64,000 nt of DNA from Sorangium cellulosum So0157-2 (GTDB taxonomy: Bacteria; Myxococcota_A; Polyangia; Polyangiales; Polyangiaceae). A program made the position numbers and the translations under genes. The notes under the pieces are model-generated. The model was not told where the DNA came from. It ran no database searches and worked only from the letters and a program-made list of their open reading frames with translations. The stretch is from NCBI RefSeq assembly GCF_000418325.1, contig NC_021658.1:4761501-4825500 (forward strand), in the 5' to 3' direction. Shown here piece after piece: positions 37,917-47,261 of the stretch (position 1 is the first letter of the stretch; each line of letters begins with the position of its first letter).

Positions 37917-38591
37917 GTGCAGCGCGTGCTCTCGTGGGCGTGCGGGCCTGCGCGGCACCTGGAGGCGTTCGCCGAGCTCGGCGTCGGCTGCGCCGGCGCG
38001 GACGGCTCCGCGGCGATGATCGCCTACGCCGAGCGCGCCGCGTGCGCCCGCGGCGCCGGCGTCCGCTTCTATTGCGCGGAGCTCGACGAGCGCCCCGACG
38101 TCGCGCCGGTCGATCTCTCGTTCGTGCCGCTCTCGGCGATCCACCAGCTGGCCACGCCGGCGGCGCTCGAGCGCCACCTCCGGCTCGCGGCCTCGCTCCT
38201 CTTGCCGGGCGGCGTCCACGTCATCGAGGCGACGCACCCGGCCGATCTCACGCCGTCCGGCGTGAACCGGACCGAGTGGACCGAGCTGCGCGGCGAGCAG
38301 TCGATCGACGCGCGGTTCCGCATCCACACCGAGCGTGCCACGCCCGATCGCGTGGTGCCGGTGAGCCTCGAGGTGGTGTGCTCGGCACGGCGCAACGGCG
38401 GCGCGCCGCGGGAGCTCTCGTCGTTCCGGCAGGAGGCGACCTGGCACATCCCGGACCTGGCCGGCTGGCGGCGCGTCGCGGAGCGGGTGCCGGAGCTCTC
38501 GCTGGTCGCGACGCTCGGCGACTTCAACGTCGACGTGCCGTTCGAGCACGCCGCCGCGTGGCGGCTGATCCTCGTGCTGAAGCGCGTCTGA
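37917..38591 (+). CDS. Class I SAM-dependent methyltransferase domain
   Basis: Family sequence actually begins near 37824 in this frame (LYDAAFGYRDYAAERDFLL), upstream of the first start codon at 37917, a GTG inside the SAM-binding region. The GTG is therefore unlikely to be the true start, and the domain is probably the C-terminal half of a fusion with the GNAT. Motif I is WACGPARHLEAFAELG, a variant of the glycine-rich loop, with the acidic strand-end GADGS. A later segment LLLPGGVHVIEATHP matches the post-core strand. The target is unknown. The gene is convergent with srkA. Together with the ATP-grasp and GNAT it forms a three-activity tailoring set. Confidence 0.8.
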   Translation: MQRVLSWACGPARHLEAFAELGVGCAGADGSAAMIAYAERAACARGAGVRFYCAELDERPDVAPVDLSFVPLSAIHQLATPAALERHLRLAASLLLPGGVHVIEATHPADLTPSGVNRTEWTELRGEQSIDARFRIHTERATPDRVVPVSLEVVCSARRNGGAPRELSSFRQEATWHIPDLAGWRRVAERVPELSLVATLGDFNVDVPFEHAAAWRLILVLKRV

Positions 38592-38631
38592 GCGCCCCAG
38601 CGCCGCGCGGCGCTCTTGGCCGGCGCGCCGC

Positions 38632-39675
38632 TCAGTTCAGGTCCCAGAAGTACTTGCCCCCGCTCGGCGGCGGCTCGTCCTCGCCCCCGTCGGGCCCGCC
38701 GCCGTCCCCAGAGCGCGCGATCTGCATCACTTCCTCGAGCGAGCTCGCCTCGTCGCGCCAGTACGCTTCTGTGCCGAAGTGCGGGAAAGTCCTCGGGAAA
38801 ATTGGATCGTGCCACCGCCGCGCGATCCAGGCGGCGTAGTGGATCAGGCGGAGCCCTCGCAGCGGCTCGATCAGGGCGAGGGTCGAGCGATCGAAGCGGC
38901 GGAGCTCCTCGTAGCCCTCGATGAAGAGCTCGCGCTGCCGCCGGGCGGTCGCGTCGCGGCCGGGGAGGAGGAGCCAGAGGTCTTGCACGGCGGGGCCGAC
39001 GACCATGTCGTCGAAGTCGAGCACGCGGAGGGCGCCGTCGCGGAGCAGCAGGTTGCCCGGGTGCAGGTCGCCGTGGATGCGGTGCACGTCGACGCCGCGC
39101 AGGCGCTCCTCGGCCGCGTCGGCGACGGCGCGCGCGGCCGCGAGGTACCGCGGCGCGACGGCGGCGGGGATGACCTTGCGCTCGGCGAGCCACCCGAGGT
39201 CCTCGCGCGCGTACGAGTCGGCGGAGAGCCGGACGCGGTGCTCGGCGGTCCGCTGCGCGCCTACGTTGTGGATGCGGGCGGCGAGCCTGCCGAGGCGCAC
39301 GAACAGCTCGTCTCCGAGCTCGTCGGGGGCGCGGCCGCCCATGCGCTCGAAGAGGCAGTACTGGATGTGGTCGATCTGCTTGAGCGTCTCGCCGTCGGGG
39401 AACGGGCGCGTCGGGCAGACGGGGATCTCGGCGTCCGCGAGCTCGGCGAGGAACCGGTGCTCTTCGAGGATCTGCTCGCGAGTCCAGCGCCCTGGCCGGT
39501 AGAACTTCGCGACGATGCGGGTGCGGTCCTCGAGCTCGACCTCGTAGACGCGGTTCTCGAACGAGTTCAGCGGATAGCAGACGCGGTTGCAGAAGACGCC
39601 TGCGGCCTCGACGGCCTCGATCACCTTGTGCGGGGTCAGCGAGAGGAAGAGGTCGGTCGGGGTGGTGGAGGTCAT
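38632..39675 (-). CDS. srkA: SrkA/RdoA-type stress response kinase
   Basis: A 347-residue aminoglycoside-phosphotransferase-fold kinase, close in length to the E. coli YihE/SrkA protein (~328). The N-terminal ENRVYEVELEDRTRIVAKFYRP carries the ATP-binding Lys, HRIHGDLHPGNLLL (near residue 197) the catalytic loop and LDFDDMVVGP the metal-binding Asp. RdoA-like enzymes phosphorylate Ser/Thr and protect against Cpx-type stress death in enterobacteria; the role here is by family only. The Gly/Asp/Pro-rich last 30 residues are not part of the fold. Convergent with the methyltransferase gene and 40 bases from it. Confidence 0.9.
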   Translation of the reverse strand: MTSTTPTDLFLSLTPHKVIEAVEAAGVFCNRVCYPLNSFENRVYEVELEDRTRIVAKFYRPGRWTREQILEEHRFLAELADAEIPVCPTRPFPDGETLKQIDHIQYCLFERMGGRAPDELGDELFVRLGRLAARIHNVGAQRTAEHRVRLSADSYAREDLGWLAERKVIPAAVAPRYLAAARAVADAAEERLRGVDVHRIHGDLHPGNLLLRDGALRVLDFDDMVVGPAVQDLWLLLPGRDATARRQRELFIEGYEELRRFDRSTLALIEPLRGLRLIHYAAWIARRWHDPIFPRTFPHFGTEAYWRDEASSLEEVMQIARSGDGGGPDGGEDEPPPSGGKYFWDLN

Positions 39676-39983
39676 GGTCGGGGCGTCGAGGTGGGGAGGG
39701 TTCGGGTGGGGGAGGGGGTCGCGTGTGGGTGAGGACCGCGGTGGCGGGGCTGATCTATCCGACCGTGGAGTTGAGCACCAACCGGCGCCGCGCTCGATGA
39801 GAAGTTTCGCCGCGCGCTCCCGGAATCCCTGGATGCCGACGGCGACCGCGGCGCGGAGCTCGACGGGCAGATCCAGGCAGCGCGCCGCCGGGTCGGCCGG
39901 GCCGAGCGCCCCGGCGGCGAGCGAGCGGGCGGGCGCGGTGGCGCTGTGTCCCGTGGGGTCGTGATACGCTAGCCTCGGATCGC
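39676..39983. other. Divergent intergenic region between srkA and the TerB-like gene
   Basis: 308 bases with a G-rich stretch around 39690-39730. Must carry the srkA promoter on the minus strand and that of the TerB-like gene on the plus strand. I could not identify either with confidence. Confidence 0.4.
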
Positions 39984-40406
39984 ATGATGGAAGAAACGCA
40001 GCTTTCCTTTCCTCACCTCGAGCTCAGCAAGCTCGAGGCGATGGTCGAGATCATGTTCCTCGCCGCGTACGCTGACGGATCCATCAACGAGGCCGAGCGC
40101 GCCGAGCTCACGGCGCACGCGGCGGCGATGAGCGCGGGCCGCCTCGGGGCGGAGGTCGTCGAGTCGCTCATCTCGATCATCGAGCGCTCGGTGCGCGAGG
40201 AGGGCAGGAATGGCCGCTTCGCGGCGCTCCGGGCGCGCCTGCCCGACGTGCGGATGCGCGAGGCCGCGATCGAGCTGGCGGTCCGGCTGGTCGCCGCCGA
40301 CGGCGTGATCCACGAGAGCGAGCACGCGCTGCTCGTCGAGGCGGCGAGGGCGCTGGAGGTGCCGATCGCGTTCAAGGGGCGCGTCGCCTCCGGCTCGGCG
40401 CGCTGA
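39984..40406 (+). CDS. TerB-like helical domain protein
   Basis: A 140-residue all-helical protein resembling the TerB (tellurite resistance B) fold. The repeated acidic pattern AYADGSINEAERAEL near residue 30 and VAADGVIHESEHALL near 100 is typical of its two metal-binding halves. The TerB domain is found in stress and membrane-linked systems but is not evidence of tellurite resistance by itself. No ter genes lie nearby. The ATG is doubled (39984 or 39987) and no strong ribosome site precedes it. Confidence 0.75.
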   Translation: MMEETQLSFPHLELSKLEAMVEIMFLAAYADGSINEAERAELTAHAAAMSAGRLGAEVVESLISIIERSVREEGRNGRFAALRARLPDVRMREAAIELAVRLVAADGVIHESEHALLVEAARALEVPIAFKGRVASGSAR

Positions 40407-40983
40407 ACCGCGCTGAGCCGCGCGAGGCGGGCGACACACGCGAGCGGCGGCCGAGCCGCGAGCCGGTGGTGGCCGGATTTGAACATGAAGGCGGGGAGGC
40501 GGGAAGAAAAGATCAATGATCTTCCAGCCTTCCCGCCTTCATGGGAATCACTCCGGGGCGAATTGGGCCACCACCCGCGAGCCGGGGATGGGGGCCACTG
40601 TGGATGGCGCGGCGAGCGACGTCCCCGCCTCGTCCGCGATCGAGCTCCGCGCGCTGGTCGGCCCCGGCCACGCGCCCCACGCTGCCGAGGGGCAGGGGGG
40701 CTGACACCCGACGCCGATGTGCTCGTCGCCCCCAGGCTCCGGGCGCAGGGAATGCGCTCTGCTACAACCCTTGCGCCGCTGGCCGTCGCGCGCCGTCCGG
40801 GGCCGCTCCAGGCGGCGCCCCGAGGGCGTGAGGCGCGCTGATGGCGAGGGGCGCCGGATCTGAGGCCTCGACCCCGCACCTCGGCGCGGCGGCGGGCGCG
40901 AAAGAGCCGTATTTGCGGCGGTTTTTGTCGGCCTGATCCTTGCACCATCGTGGGCCGGAGGGCCAGAGGGCCAGAGCAAGGTC
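40407..40983. other. Gap between the TerB-like gene and the Ser/Thr kinase
   Basis: 577 bases. It holds the inverted repeat at 40484-40543 and an AT-richer stretch at about 40915-40940 (GTATTTGCGGCGGTTTTTGTC) that may belong to the kinase promoter. Short frames here show no family features. Confidence 0.5.
40484..40543. repeat. 60-bp compound inverted repeat
   Basis: Outer arms CATGAAGGCGGG (40484-40495) and CCCGCCTTCATG (40532-40543) are perfect 12-base complements. Further in, GGAAG pairs with CTTCC, and AAGATC (40509-40514) with GATCTT (40518-40523). It sits about 80 bases after the TerB-like stop. It could be a strong terminator or a small palindromic element. Confidence 0.8.
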
Positions 40984-42255
40984 ATGGACACCCGACGAAC
41001 CGACAGCTCCACGACGCCACATGGCGCATCGATGGATCCCGCCTCGAATCGCTCCCGTCCCCCGAGCGGGGGCAGAGCTTCTTCTCCGCGCGCGTTCCGC
41101 TCGCCGCGATCTCCGCGCTGGTCTTCGGCGCACCGCCCCCCGTTCGAGCCCGTCGATCTCCGGACGTCAGGCCGCCTGTCGCGGCCGGCCGCCTCGGTAA
41201 GGCGTCCTGGCGGCGAGGTCGTGCCGCTGGAGCCGGCGAGCGACACCCCGGCCGCCCCGGCGAGCGTGCCGCCTGCCACGCTGCGGGCGGGGCTCGCGGG
41301 CGTGTCGCCTGCCGTCGCCCTGCCGGCTCCGGCGACCGACGCGCCGGCCGCCGCGCTGCGGCGCTACGCCCCAGGCGACGTCCTGGCGGGGCGCTATCGC
41401 CTCACGGAGCTGATCGGGGAGGGCAGCATGGGCGCCGTCTGGAAGGCGCGGAATCTCGCCCTGAACCTCGATGTCGCGCTGAAGCTCATCCGTCGTGACT
41501 GCGCGGCTCCGGAGGCTGCTTCGCGGCTGCTCAAGGAGGCGCAGGCGACGGCGCGCGTGTCCCACCGCGCGGCGGTGCGGGTGTTCGATCTCAGCTTCAC
41601 CGAGGAAGGGGAGCCGTTCGTCGTGATGGAGCTCCTCCAGGGCCGGTCGCTGGCCCAGGTGGTGGCCGAGTCGGGCGCGATGTCGCCCATCTCCGCGGTC
41701 CAGCTGCTCCTGCCGGTGATCGGGGCGCTCAGCGCCGCGCACGGCGCGGGGGTCGTGCACCGGGACGTGAAGCCCGCGAACATCGTGCTCGTGCGCGACG
41801 GCCGCCGGACGGTCCCCAAGCTGATCGATTTCGGGATCGCCTTCACGGACACGCGCGCGGTGGACGGCGGGCAGAAGGAGGCGCTGGTCGGGAGCCCGGC
41901 CTACATGGCGCCCGAGCAGGTCCGCGGCGGGCAGGAGTCGGACGCGCGCTCCGACGTGTGGAGCGTGTGCGTGGTGCTCTACGAGCTCGTGAGCGGCCGG
42001 CGGCCGTTCGGCGGGCCGGGGAGCATCTCCATCGTGCACGACGTGCTGCGGGTCGATCCGCCGCGTCCGGAGGCGTTCGAGGCGCACCCGCGGCTCTGGG
42101 AGATCGTCGAGCGTGGGCTGGCCAAGTCCCCCGACGGGCGGTTCCCCGCGATGGCGTCGCTGGGGCGGGCGCTGGCCCAGTGGGCGATCGCGGCCGGGGT
42201 CGCCCACGACGTGACGGGGGCTTCGCTCGTCGATTACTGGCTGCCCTCTTCCTGA
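40984..42255 (+). CDS. Soluble Ser/Thr protein kinase
   Basis: A 423-residue kinase. The first ~125 residues are a disordered Pro/Ala/Ser-rich leader; the kinase domain follows: GEGSMGAVWKARN near 149, Lys in VALKLIRR, VHRDVKPANIVL near 259, IDFGIAF, GSPAYMAPEQVRG and SDVWSVCVVLYEL. All catalytic residues are present. No transmembrane segment or C-terminal sensor is seen, so it is a stand-alone cytosolic kinase, a class expanded in myxobacteria. A start at the Met codon 41032 would also fit because the leader is not conserved. Convergent with the GH5-like gene. Confidence 0.9.
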   Translation: MDTRRTDSSTTPHGASMDPASNRSRPPSGGRASSPRAFRSPRSPRWSSAHRPPFEPVDLRTSGRLSRPAASVRRPGGEVVPLEPASDTPAAPASVPPATLRAGLAGVSPAVALPAPATDAPAAALRRYAPGDVLAGRYRLTELIGEGSMGAVWKARNLALNLDVALKLIRRDCAAPEAASRLLKEAQATARVSHRAAVRVFDLSFTEEGEPFVVMELLQGRSLAQVVAESGAMSPISAVQLLLPVIGALSAAHGAGVVHRDVKPANIVLVRDGRRTVPKLIDFGIAFTDTRAVDGGQKEALVGSPAYMAPEQVRGGQESDARSDVWSVCVVLYELVSGRRPFGGPGSISIVHDVLRVDPPRPEAFEAHPRLWEIVERGLAKSPDGRFPAMASLGRALAQWAIAAGVAHDVTGASLVDYWLPSS

Positions 42256-42318
42256 TCCCGGCGCCGCACCATCGGCGCTCTCCGCGCCGCGCGAAGAACA
42301 GCCTCTCCTCGGGCCGGC

Positions 42319-43527
42319 TCAGTACTGCACGTCGCAGCCCTTCGAATCGGCGAAGGCCTTCATGGTCTCGAGCTCGGTCGGGGTCGCGTCGCCGTAGGCC
42401 CAGCTGATCGCGCCGGCATAGCCCTGGCTGTACCAGGTCTCCAGGAGCATCGACAGGGTGGCCGTGGCCAGGCCGGCGACGGGGAAATCGGCCATGACGA
42501 CCGGCTTGTCCGTGATGCCGTAGTCCGCGGGCGACTGGTTGTAAGGCCAGTAGCGGTTGACCCGGTCGTTCATGTGAAATGTGTAGAAATCGACGTCGGT
42601 GGTGGTCCACGCGCGCGCCCACTTCATCGAGGCCGAGCCGATCGTGATGAGCGCCCGGCTCTCCGCGCGCAATACCCCGATCGTGTCGCGAAGGAAGACC
42701 TCCATCTGCTCGTGCGCGATCGGCTCCACCTGGGGATCCGGGTCGTAGTCGGGGTCGCCGTACGGGCTCGGGCCGGTCATCGCCAGCTCGGGCTCGTTGA
42801 TGACGTCCCAGGCGACCATCCGGTGCCGGTACGGGCTCTGCTCGACCGCCTGGGCGAGCGGCCTGACGACGTTCTCCAGGAGCGCCGCGCGCCGCTGGGC
42901 GTCCGTCACGAGCGGGGCAATGCCGACCGTCCTCACGTCGGCGTCGACCCGGGTCGCATGGAAGTTGTCGAACGAGAAGAGACAGAACATGAGGTGGACG
43001 TCCGCCTGCTCGGCGAGCTCGAGCGCCTTCTCGACGTCGCCCCGCGTCGTCCCGCCGAGGCCGGTCGGGTTGTCGTTCGCGTCGAAGACGACGCCCTCAC
43101 CCCGGAGCTCCGGCAGCATCCACCACCGCACGACGCTCGCCCCGTGCGCGCGGATGCCAGCGAGGTTCCTCGCATGCGTCTCCGCCTCGGCCGCGACGCC
43201 GCGCTTGTCCCACGCGGCGATGCCGCCGAAATCGCCGGCGAAGTTGTGCCACGCATAGTTCATTCCGAACATGAAGCGCGTCTCGCAGCCGATCGTGATT
43301 CCACCCTTCTCCGCAGGGCACTCGTCGACACACTCCATGACGCCGCCCAGCCCGCCTTGCCCGCCGCCGAGGCCCCCCTGGCCGCCCTCGGCGGGGGCGC
43401 TCCCCCCGCCGCCGTCGTCGCCCGCGGCCGCGTCTCCAGGCGACCTGCCCCCCGAGCAGGCGGCGAGGGACAGCGCGGCTGCTGCGGTGAGGGCGCGGTG
43501 ACCGGGTATGCAACGAGCGGTGCGCAT
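42319..43527 (-). CDS. GH5-like glycoside hydrolase lipoprotein
   Basis: A 402-residue secreted lipoprotein: signal peptide MRTARCIPGHRALTAAAALS with lipobox LAAC, then a Gly/Gln linker (GGQGGLGG repeats). The catalytic domain begins FMFGMNYAWHNFAGD and resembles clan GH-A cellulase/mannanase-type TIM barrels. The acid/base Glu is visible in AWDVINEPEL near residue 238. At the position where a nucleophile Glu (GEF) is expected the sequence reads VVMADFP, with Asp, so activity may be altered or the nucleophile may lie elsewhere. No carbohydrate-binding module. Likely role is polysaccharide degradation at the cell surface (inference). Divergent from the class III dehydrogenase. Confidence 0.75.
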   Translation of the reverse strand: MRTARCIPGHRALTAAAALSLAACSGGRSPGDAAAGDDGGGGSAPAEGGQGGLGGGQGGLGGVMECVDECPAEKGGITIGCETRFMFGMNYAWHNFAGDFGGIAAWDKRGVAAEAETHARNLAGIRAHGASVVRWWMLPELRGEGVVFDANDNPTGLGGTTRGDVEKALELAEQADVHLMFCLFSFDNFHATRVDADVRTVGIAPLVTDAQRRAALLENVVRPLAQAVEQSPYRHRMVAWDVINEPELAMTGPSPYGDPDYDPDPQVEPIAHEQMEVFLRDTIGVLRAESRALITIGSASMKWARAWTTTDVDFYTFHMNDRVNRYWPYNQSPADYGITDKPVVMADFPVAGLATATLSMLLETWYSQGYAGAISWAYGDATPTELETMKAFADSKGCDVQY

Positions 43528-43908
43528 AAGGATAACGGAGCGATGGTACGCTCGCCCGTTCGCGAGCGCCATCCGAATCCCTGCCTCGCCGGCCGAGAGC
43601 AGCCTTTCGCGAGGTCGCGTGAACGGCGCGCAATGCCTCTGCACGACAGAGGTCGTCTGCCCCACGAGCGGCGCGCGTCGCTGTGGGGCGGAGTGGGAGC
43701 GCGCCAGGCCGGGCGCGCGGGCGGGGCCGCCGAAATGGGGGCGAGCGGGCCGCGCCGGCGGGCGCCGCGACGCGAGCAGGCGGGGCGGGGGCGCGGCGCG
43801 GGGCCGGCCGGGTCCCCCTTGAAACCTGCTTCCCCGGCCGGCTATTGGAGGGGCTCGGGCGCCGCTCGGGCCCCGAACGCCCCGCTTGCGGGAGGAGAAC
43901 CACCGATC
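43528..43908. other. Divergent intergenic region, GH5-like gene / class III dehydrogenase
   Basis: 381 bases. The only promoter-like pair is TTGAAA (43819-43824) and TATTGG (43843-43848) with an 18-base spacer, pointing toward the dehydrogenase. GGAGGAG at 43891-43897 is its ribosome site. Nothing else recognised. Confidence 0.45.
43819..43848 (+). promoter_or_regulatory. Candidate sigma70-type promoter for the class III alcohol dehydrogenase
   Basis: TTGAAA at 43819 matches five of six -35 consensus bases; TATTGG at 43843 matches three of six -10 bases; spacer 18. Located 60 bases before the ATG. Confidence 0.3.
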
Positions 43909-45021
<1,113 letters not shown>

Positions 45022-45301
45022 AGCGCGCCTCTCCGTCGCTCCTCTCCCTGCGATTCCCCTGCGATTCCCCTCCATTCCCCTCCATCCCCGACCACGAGCG
45101 CTCTCCCGCGCCGCGCGAGGAGGGAGCGCGGCCGGCGGCGCTCGGCCGCGAGCGTGACCGTCGGGGCGGACGCGCGCGCCATCGCGCCTGCGGGCGAGCT
45201 CGCCCTGGCCACGGCGCGGGCACGCGGCGGCCGGCCACGTCCGGCCAGCGGCCATCGGGGCAGGTGTCGGTACCCTGCCGGCGGCGACGGGTGCTGCAAA
45301 A

Positions 45302-46873
45302 ATGCTGACCCCTGTGACATCATTCGCCGCCATGGTGCATGTCACTTCGCTGGCGGGGTTGCCCGCCAATGCCCTGGCCGAGTCGACCTCGGCGACCGCG
45401 GGCTGCGATGCTGTCGTCCTCGTCGCGCCGTCGCCGATCGCCAAGCACGCAGGGGGGCTCGGGCCCGCGATCGGCGCGGTGGTCGAGGCGGTCGCGCGCG
45501 TCGACTGCGCGCTGGAGGGCAAGTGTGCGCCGCTCGTCCTGCCGGCGCCCGGCGTGCCTGGCGGGCGCCTGGTGCTCGCGCCGGCGGGGGCGCTCTCGGA
45601 GGACGTCGATGACGTCCGCTCCATCGCGGAGGCGGCGGCGGCCGGCTTCGCGCGGGCGGTGGAGGCGGGGGCGAGCCGGCCGCTGCTCGTCGTGCGCGCG
45701 CCGTCCGCGCCGCGGTTCGCGCGGGCGATCGAGGTGGGCGCCCTGGCGGCGCTCGGGAGCCAGTGGACCCCGCTGGAGGCGCGGGAGGCGGAGATGGCCC
45801 CGCGCTCGGCCGAGTCGCTCGCGGTGCTCGGGCTGCCCGAGCCGCGCGCCCGCGAGATCGCGGCCGTCGAGGTCGGCCGCGCGCTCTGCCGCGACATCAC
45901 CGGCACCGAGCCGGAGCGGATGGCGCCCCGCCGCGTCGCCGAGATGTGCGAGGCGGCGTTCGCCAGGACGGGCGTGCTCGTCAAGATCGAGCGCAACGTC
46001 GACGACTACCCGCTCATCAGCGCGGTCTCGCGGGCGTCGCGGGTGGTCGAGCGGCACCGGCCGTGCGTCGTGCGGCTCGACTACCGGCCTCGCGGGGAGA
46101 TCCGGCGCACCGTGCTGCTCGCGGGCAAGGGCGTCACCTACGACACCGGCGGCGTCGACCTGAAGACCGACGGGCACATGGCCGGGATGTCCCGCGACAA
46201 GGGCGGGGCCGGCGCGGTCGCCGGGCTCGTGCGCGCGGCCGCGGCGCTCGGCCTGGAGGGCGTGCGCATCGTCGGGCTGCTCGGGCTCGTGCGCAACAGC
46301 ATCGGCGAGGAGTCGTACGTCAGCGACGAGATCATCCGCAGCCGCGCCGGCGTGCGCGTGCGGATCGGCAACACCGACGCCGAGGGGCGCCTCATCCTTG
46401 CCGACCTGCTCGCGCTCGCGCGGGAGCTCGCCATGAGCGGCGCCGCCGACCCGATCCTGTTCTCGGTCGCGACGCTGACGGGGCACGTCTACCGCGCCCA
46501 CGGGCCGTACACCGGCGCGATCGGCAACGCCGCCGCCGGGCCCGAGCTCGACCGGCTCGACGTCCTCGCGGAGCGCTGGGGCGAGCCGATGGAGCGCGCG
46601 CGGCCGCGGCGCGAGGACTACGCGTTCGTCGCGCCGCGGTCGAGCGCCGAGGACGTGGTGTCGTCGAACCGCCTCGCCTCGGTGAACACGCCGCGCGGCC
46701 ACCAGTTCCCCTTCGCGTTCCTCGACATCGCCTCGGGCCTCAAGGGGGGGACGTTCCCGTTCATCCACCTCGACATCGGCGGCGTCAGCGTCGAGTCCGC
46801 AGACTGGCAGTTCGGCCGCCCCACCGGCGTCCCGATCCCCAGCCTAACCGCCTACCTCTCTGGTGAATCTTAG
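45302..46873 (+). CDS. pepA: M17 leucyl aminopeptidase family protein
   Basis: A 523-residue protein with an N-terminal M17 domain (to ~200) and a catalytic C-terminal domain. The dimetal site is recognisable: GKGVTYDTGGVDLKT near 278, MSRDKGGAGAV near 297 and the family signature NTDAEGRL near 357, with its catalytic Arg. It removes N-terminal residues from peptides in the cytosol. The canonical MKxDMxGAA is altered to MSRDKGGAGA but keeps the Asp. The start may be 45302 or the Met codon at 45332; neither has a strong ribosome site. The last base of the stop is the first base of a 118-bp palindrome. Confidence 0.88.
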   Translation: MLTPVTSFAAMVHVTSLAGLPANALAESTSATAGCDAVVLVAPSPIAKHAGGLGPAIGAVVEAVARVDCALEGKCAPLVLPAPGVPGGRLVLAPAGALSEDVDDVRSIAEAAAAGFARAVEAGASRPLLVVRAPSAPRFARAIEVGALAALGSQWTPLEAREAEMAPRSAESLAVLGLPEPRAREIAAVEVGRALCRDITGTEPERMAPRRVAEMCEAAFARTGVLVKIERNVDDYPLISAVSRASRVVERHRPCVVRLDYRPRGEIRRTVLLAGKGVTYDTGGVDLKTDGHMAGMSRDKGGAGAVAGLVRAAAALGLEGVRIVGLLGLVRNSIGEESYVSDEIIRSRAGVRVRIGNTDAEGRLILADLLALARELAMSGAADPILFSVATLTGHVYRAHGPYTGAIGNAAAGPELDRLDVLAERWGEPMERARPRREDYAFVAPRSSAEDVVSSNRLASVNTPRGHQFPFAFLDIASGLKGGTFPFIHLDIGGVSVESADWQFGRPTGVPIPSLTAYLSGES

Positions 46874-46990
46874 GGGCACACCCGCTGCGGATACGGGCCC
46901 ACCTCGGCGTTTTCGGTGCTCGGCGTACAGGAAGTACGCCTGCGCGCCGAAAACGCCGATCTGGGCCCGTCTCCTGTGCGGGTGTGCCCC
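46873..46990. repeat. 118-bp near-perfect compound palindrome
   Basis: Outer arms GGGGCACACCCGC (46873-46885) and GCGGGTGTGCCCC (46978-46990) are perfect complements. A middle pair CGGGCCCACCTCGGCG / CGCCGATCTGGGCCCG and CGTTTTCGG / CCGAAAACG match with two mismatches, and GGCGTAC / GTACGCC (46922-46928, 46934-46940) close on the five-base loop AGGAA. All arms share one centre near 46931. It touches the pepA stop codon. Options are a terminator, a small non-autonomous palindromic element or a protein-binding site. Confidence 0.88.
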
Positions 46991-47261
46991 GGCAACCGTC
47001 GGGGGGAGAGGGGAGAGAGGGGGACGGAATTGGCGGGGAGAGGGGCGGCTGGATTCGGAGGGTTTTCGGAGGGGACCCGGGGGGATGCGCGTGGGGCGCT
47101 TTAGGGGGGGACGGTTCCATGTTCTCCGGGGGCGAGCGGGGTGCGGTGGGGAGGGGATCCGTTCTTGGCGGCGGGGTGGGGTGGGGCCTGAGCGTTGATG
47201 TGCGGAGCGGTATCAGCGCCGGGGGGCGGCGGCGGGCACGTCGCTGGCAAGCTCGGCGGTC
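46874..47261. other. Gap between pepA and the START-like lipoprotein gene
   Basis: 388 bases. The first third is the palindrome; the rest (46991-47261) is G-rich on the plus strand with no recognised gene or promoter. Confidence 0.5.

Noticed and set aside
37629..38549. Gly-Arg-rich (collagen-like) repeat protein over the 9-bp array
   Set aside because: The pattern comes from translating the repeat in a frame unrelated to the flanking domains.
39984..40406. Tellurite-resistance operon
   Set aside because: Only a lone TerB-like domain is present, with no terC, terD or terZ neighbours.
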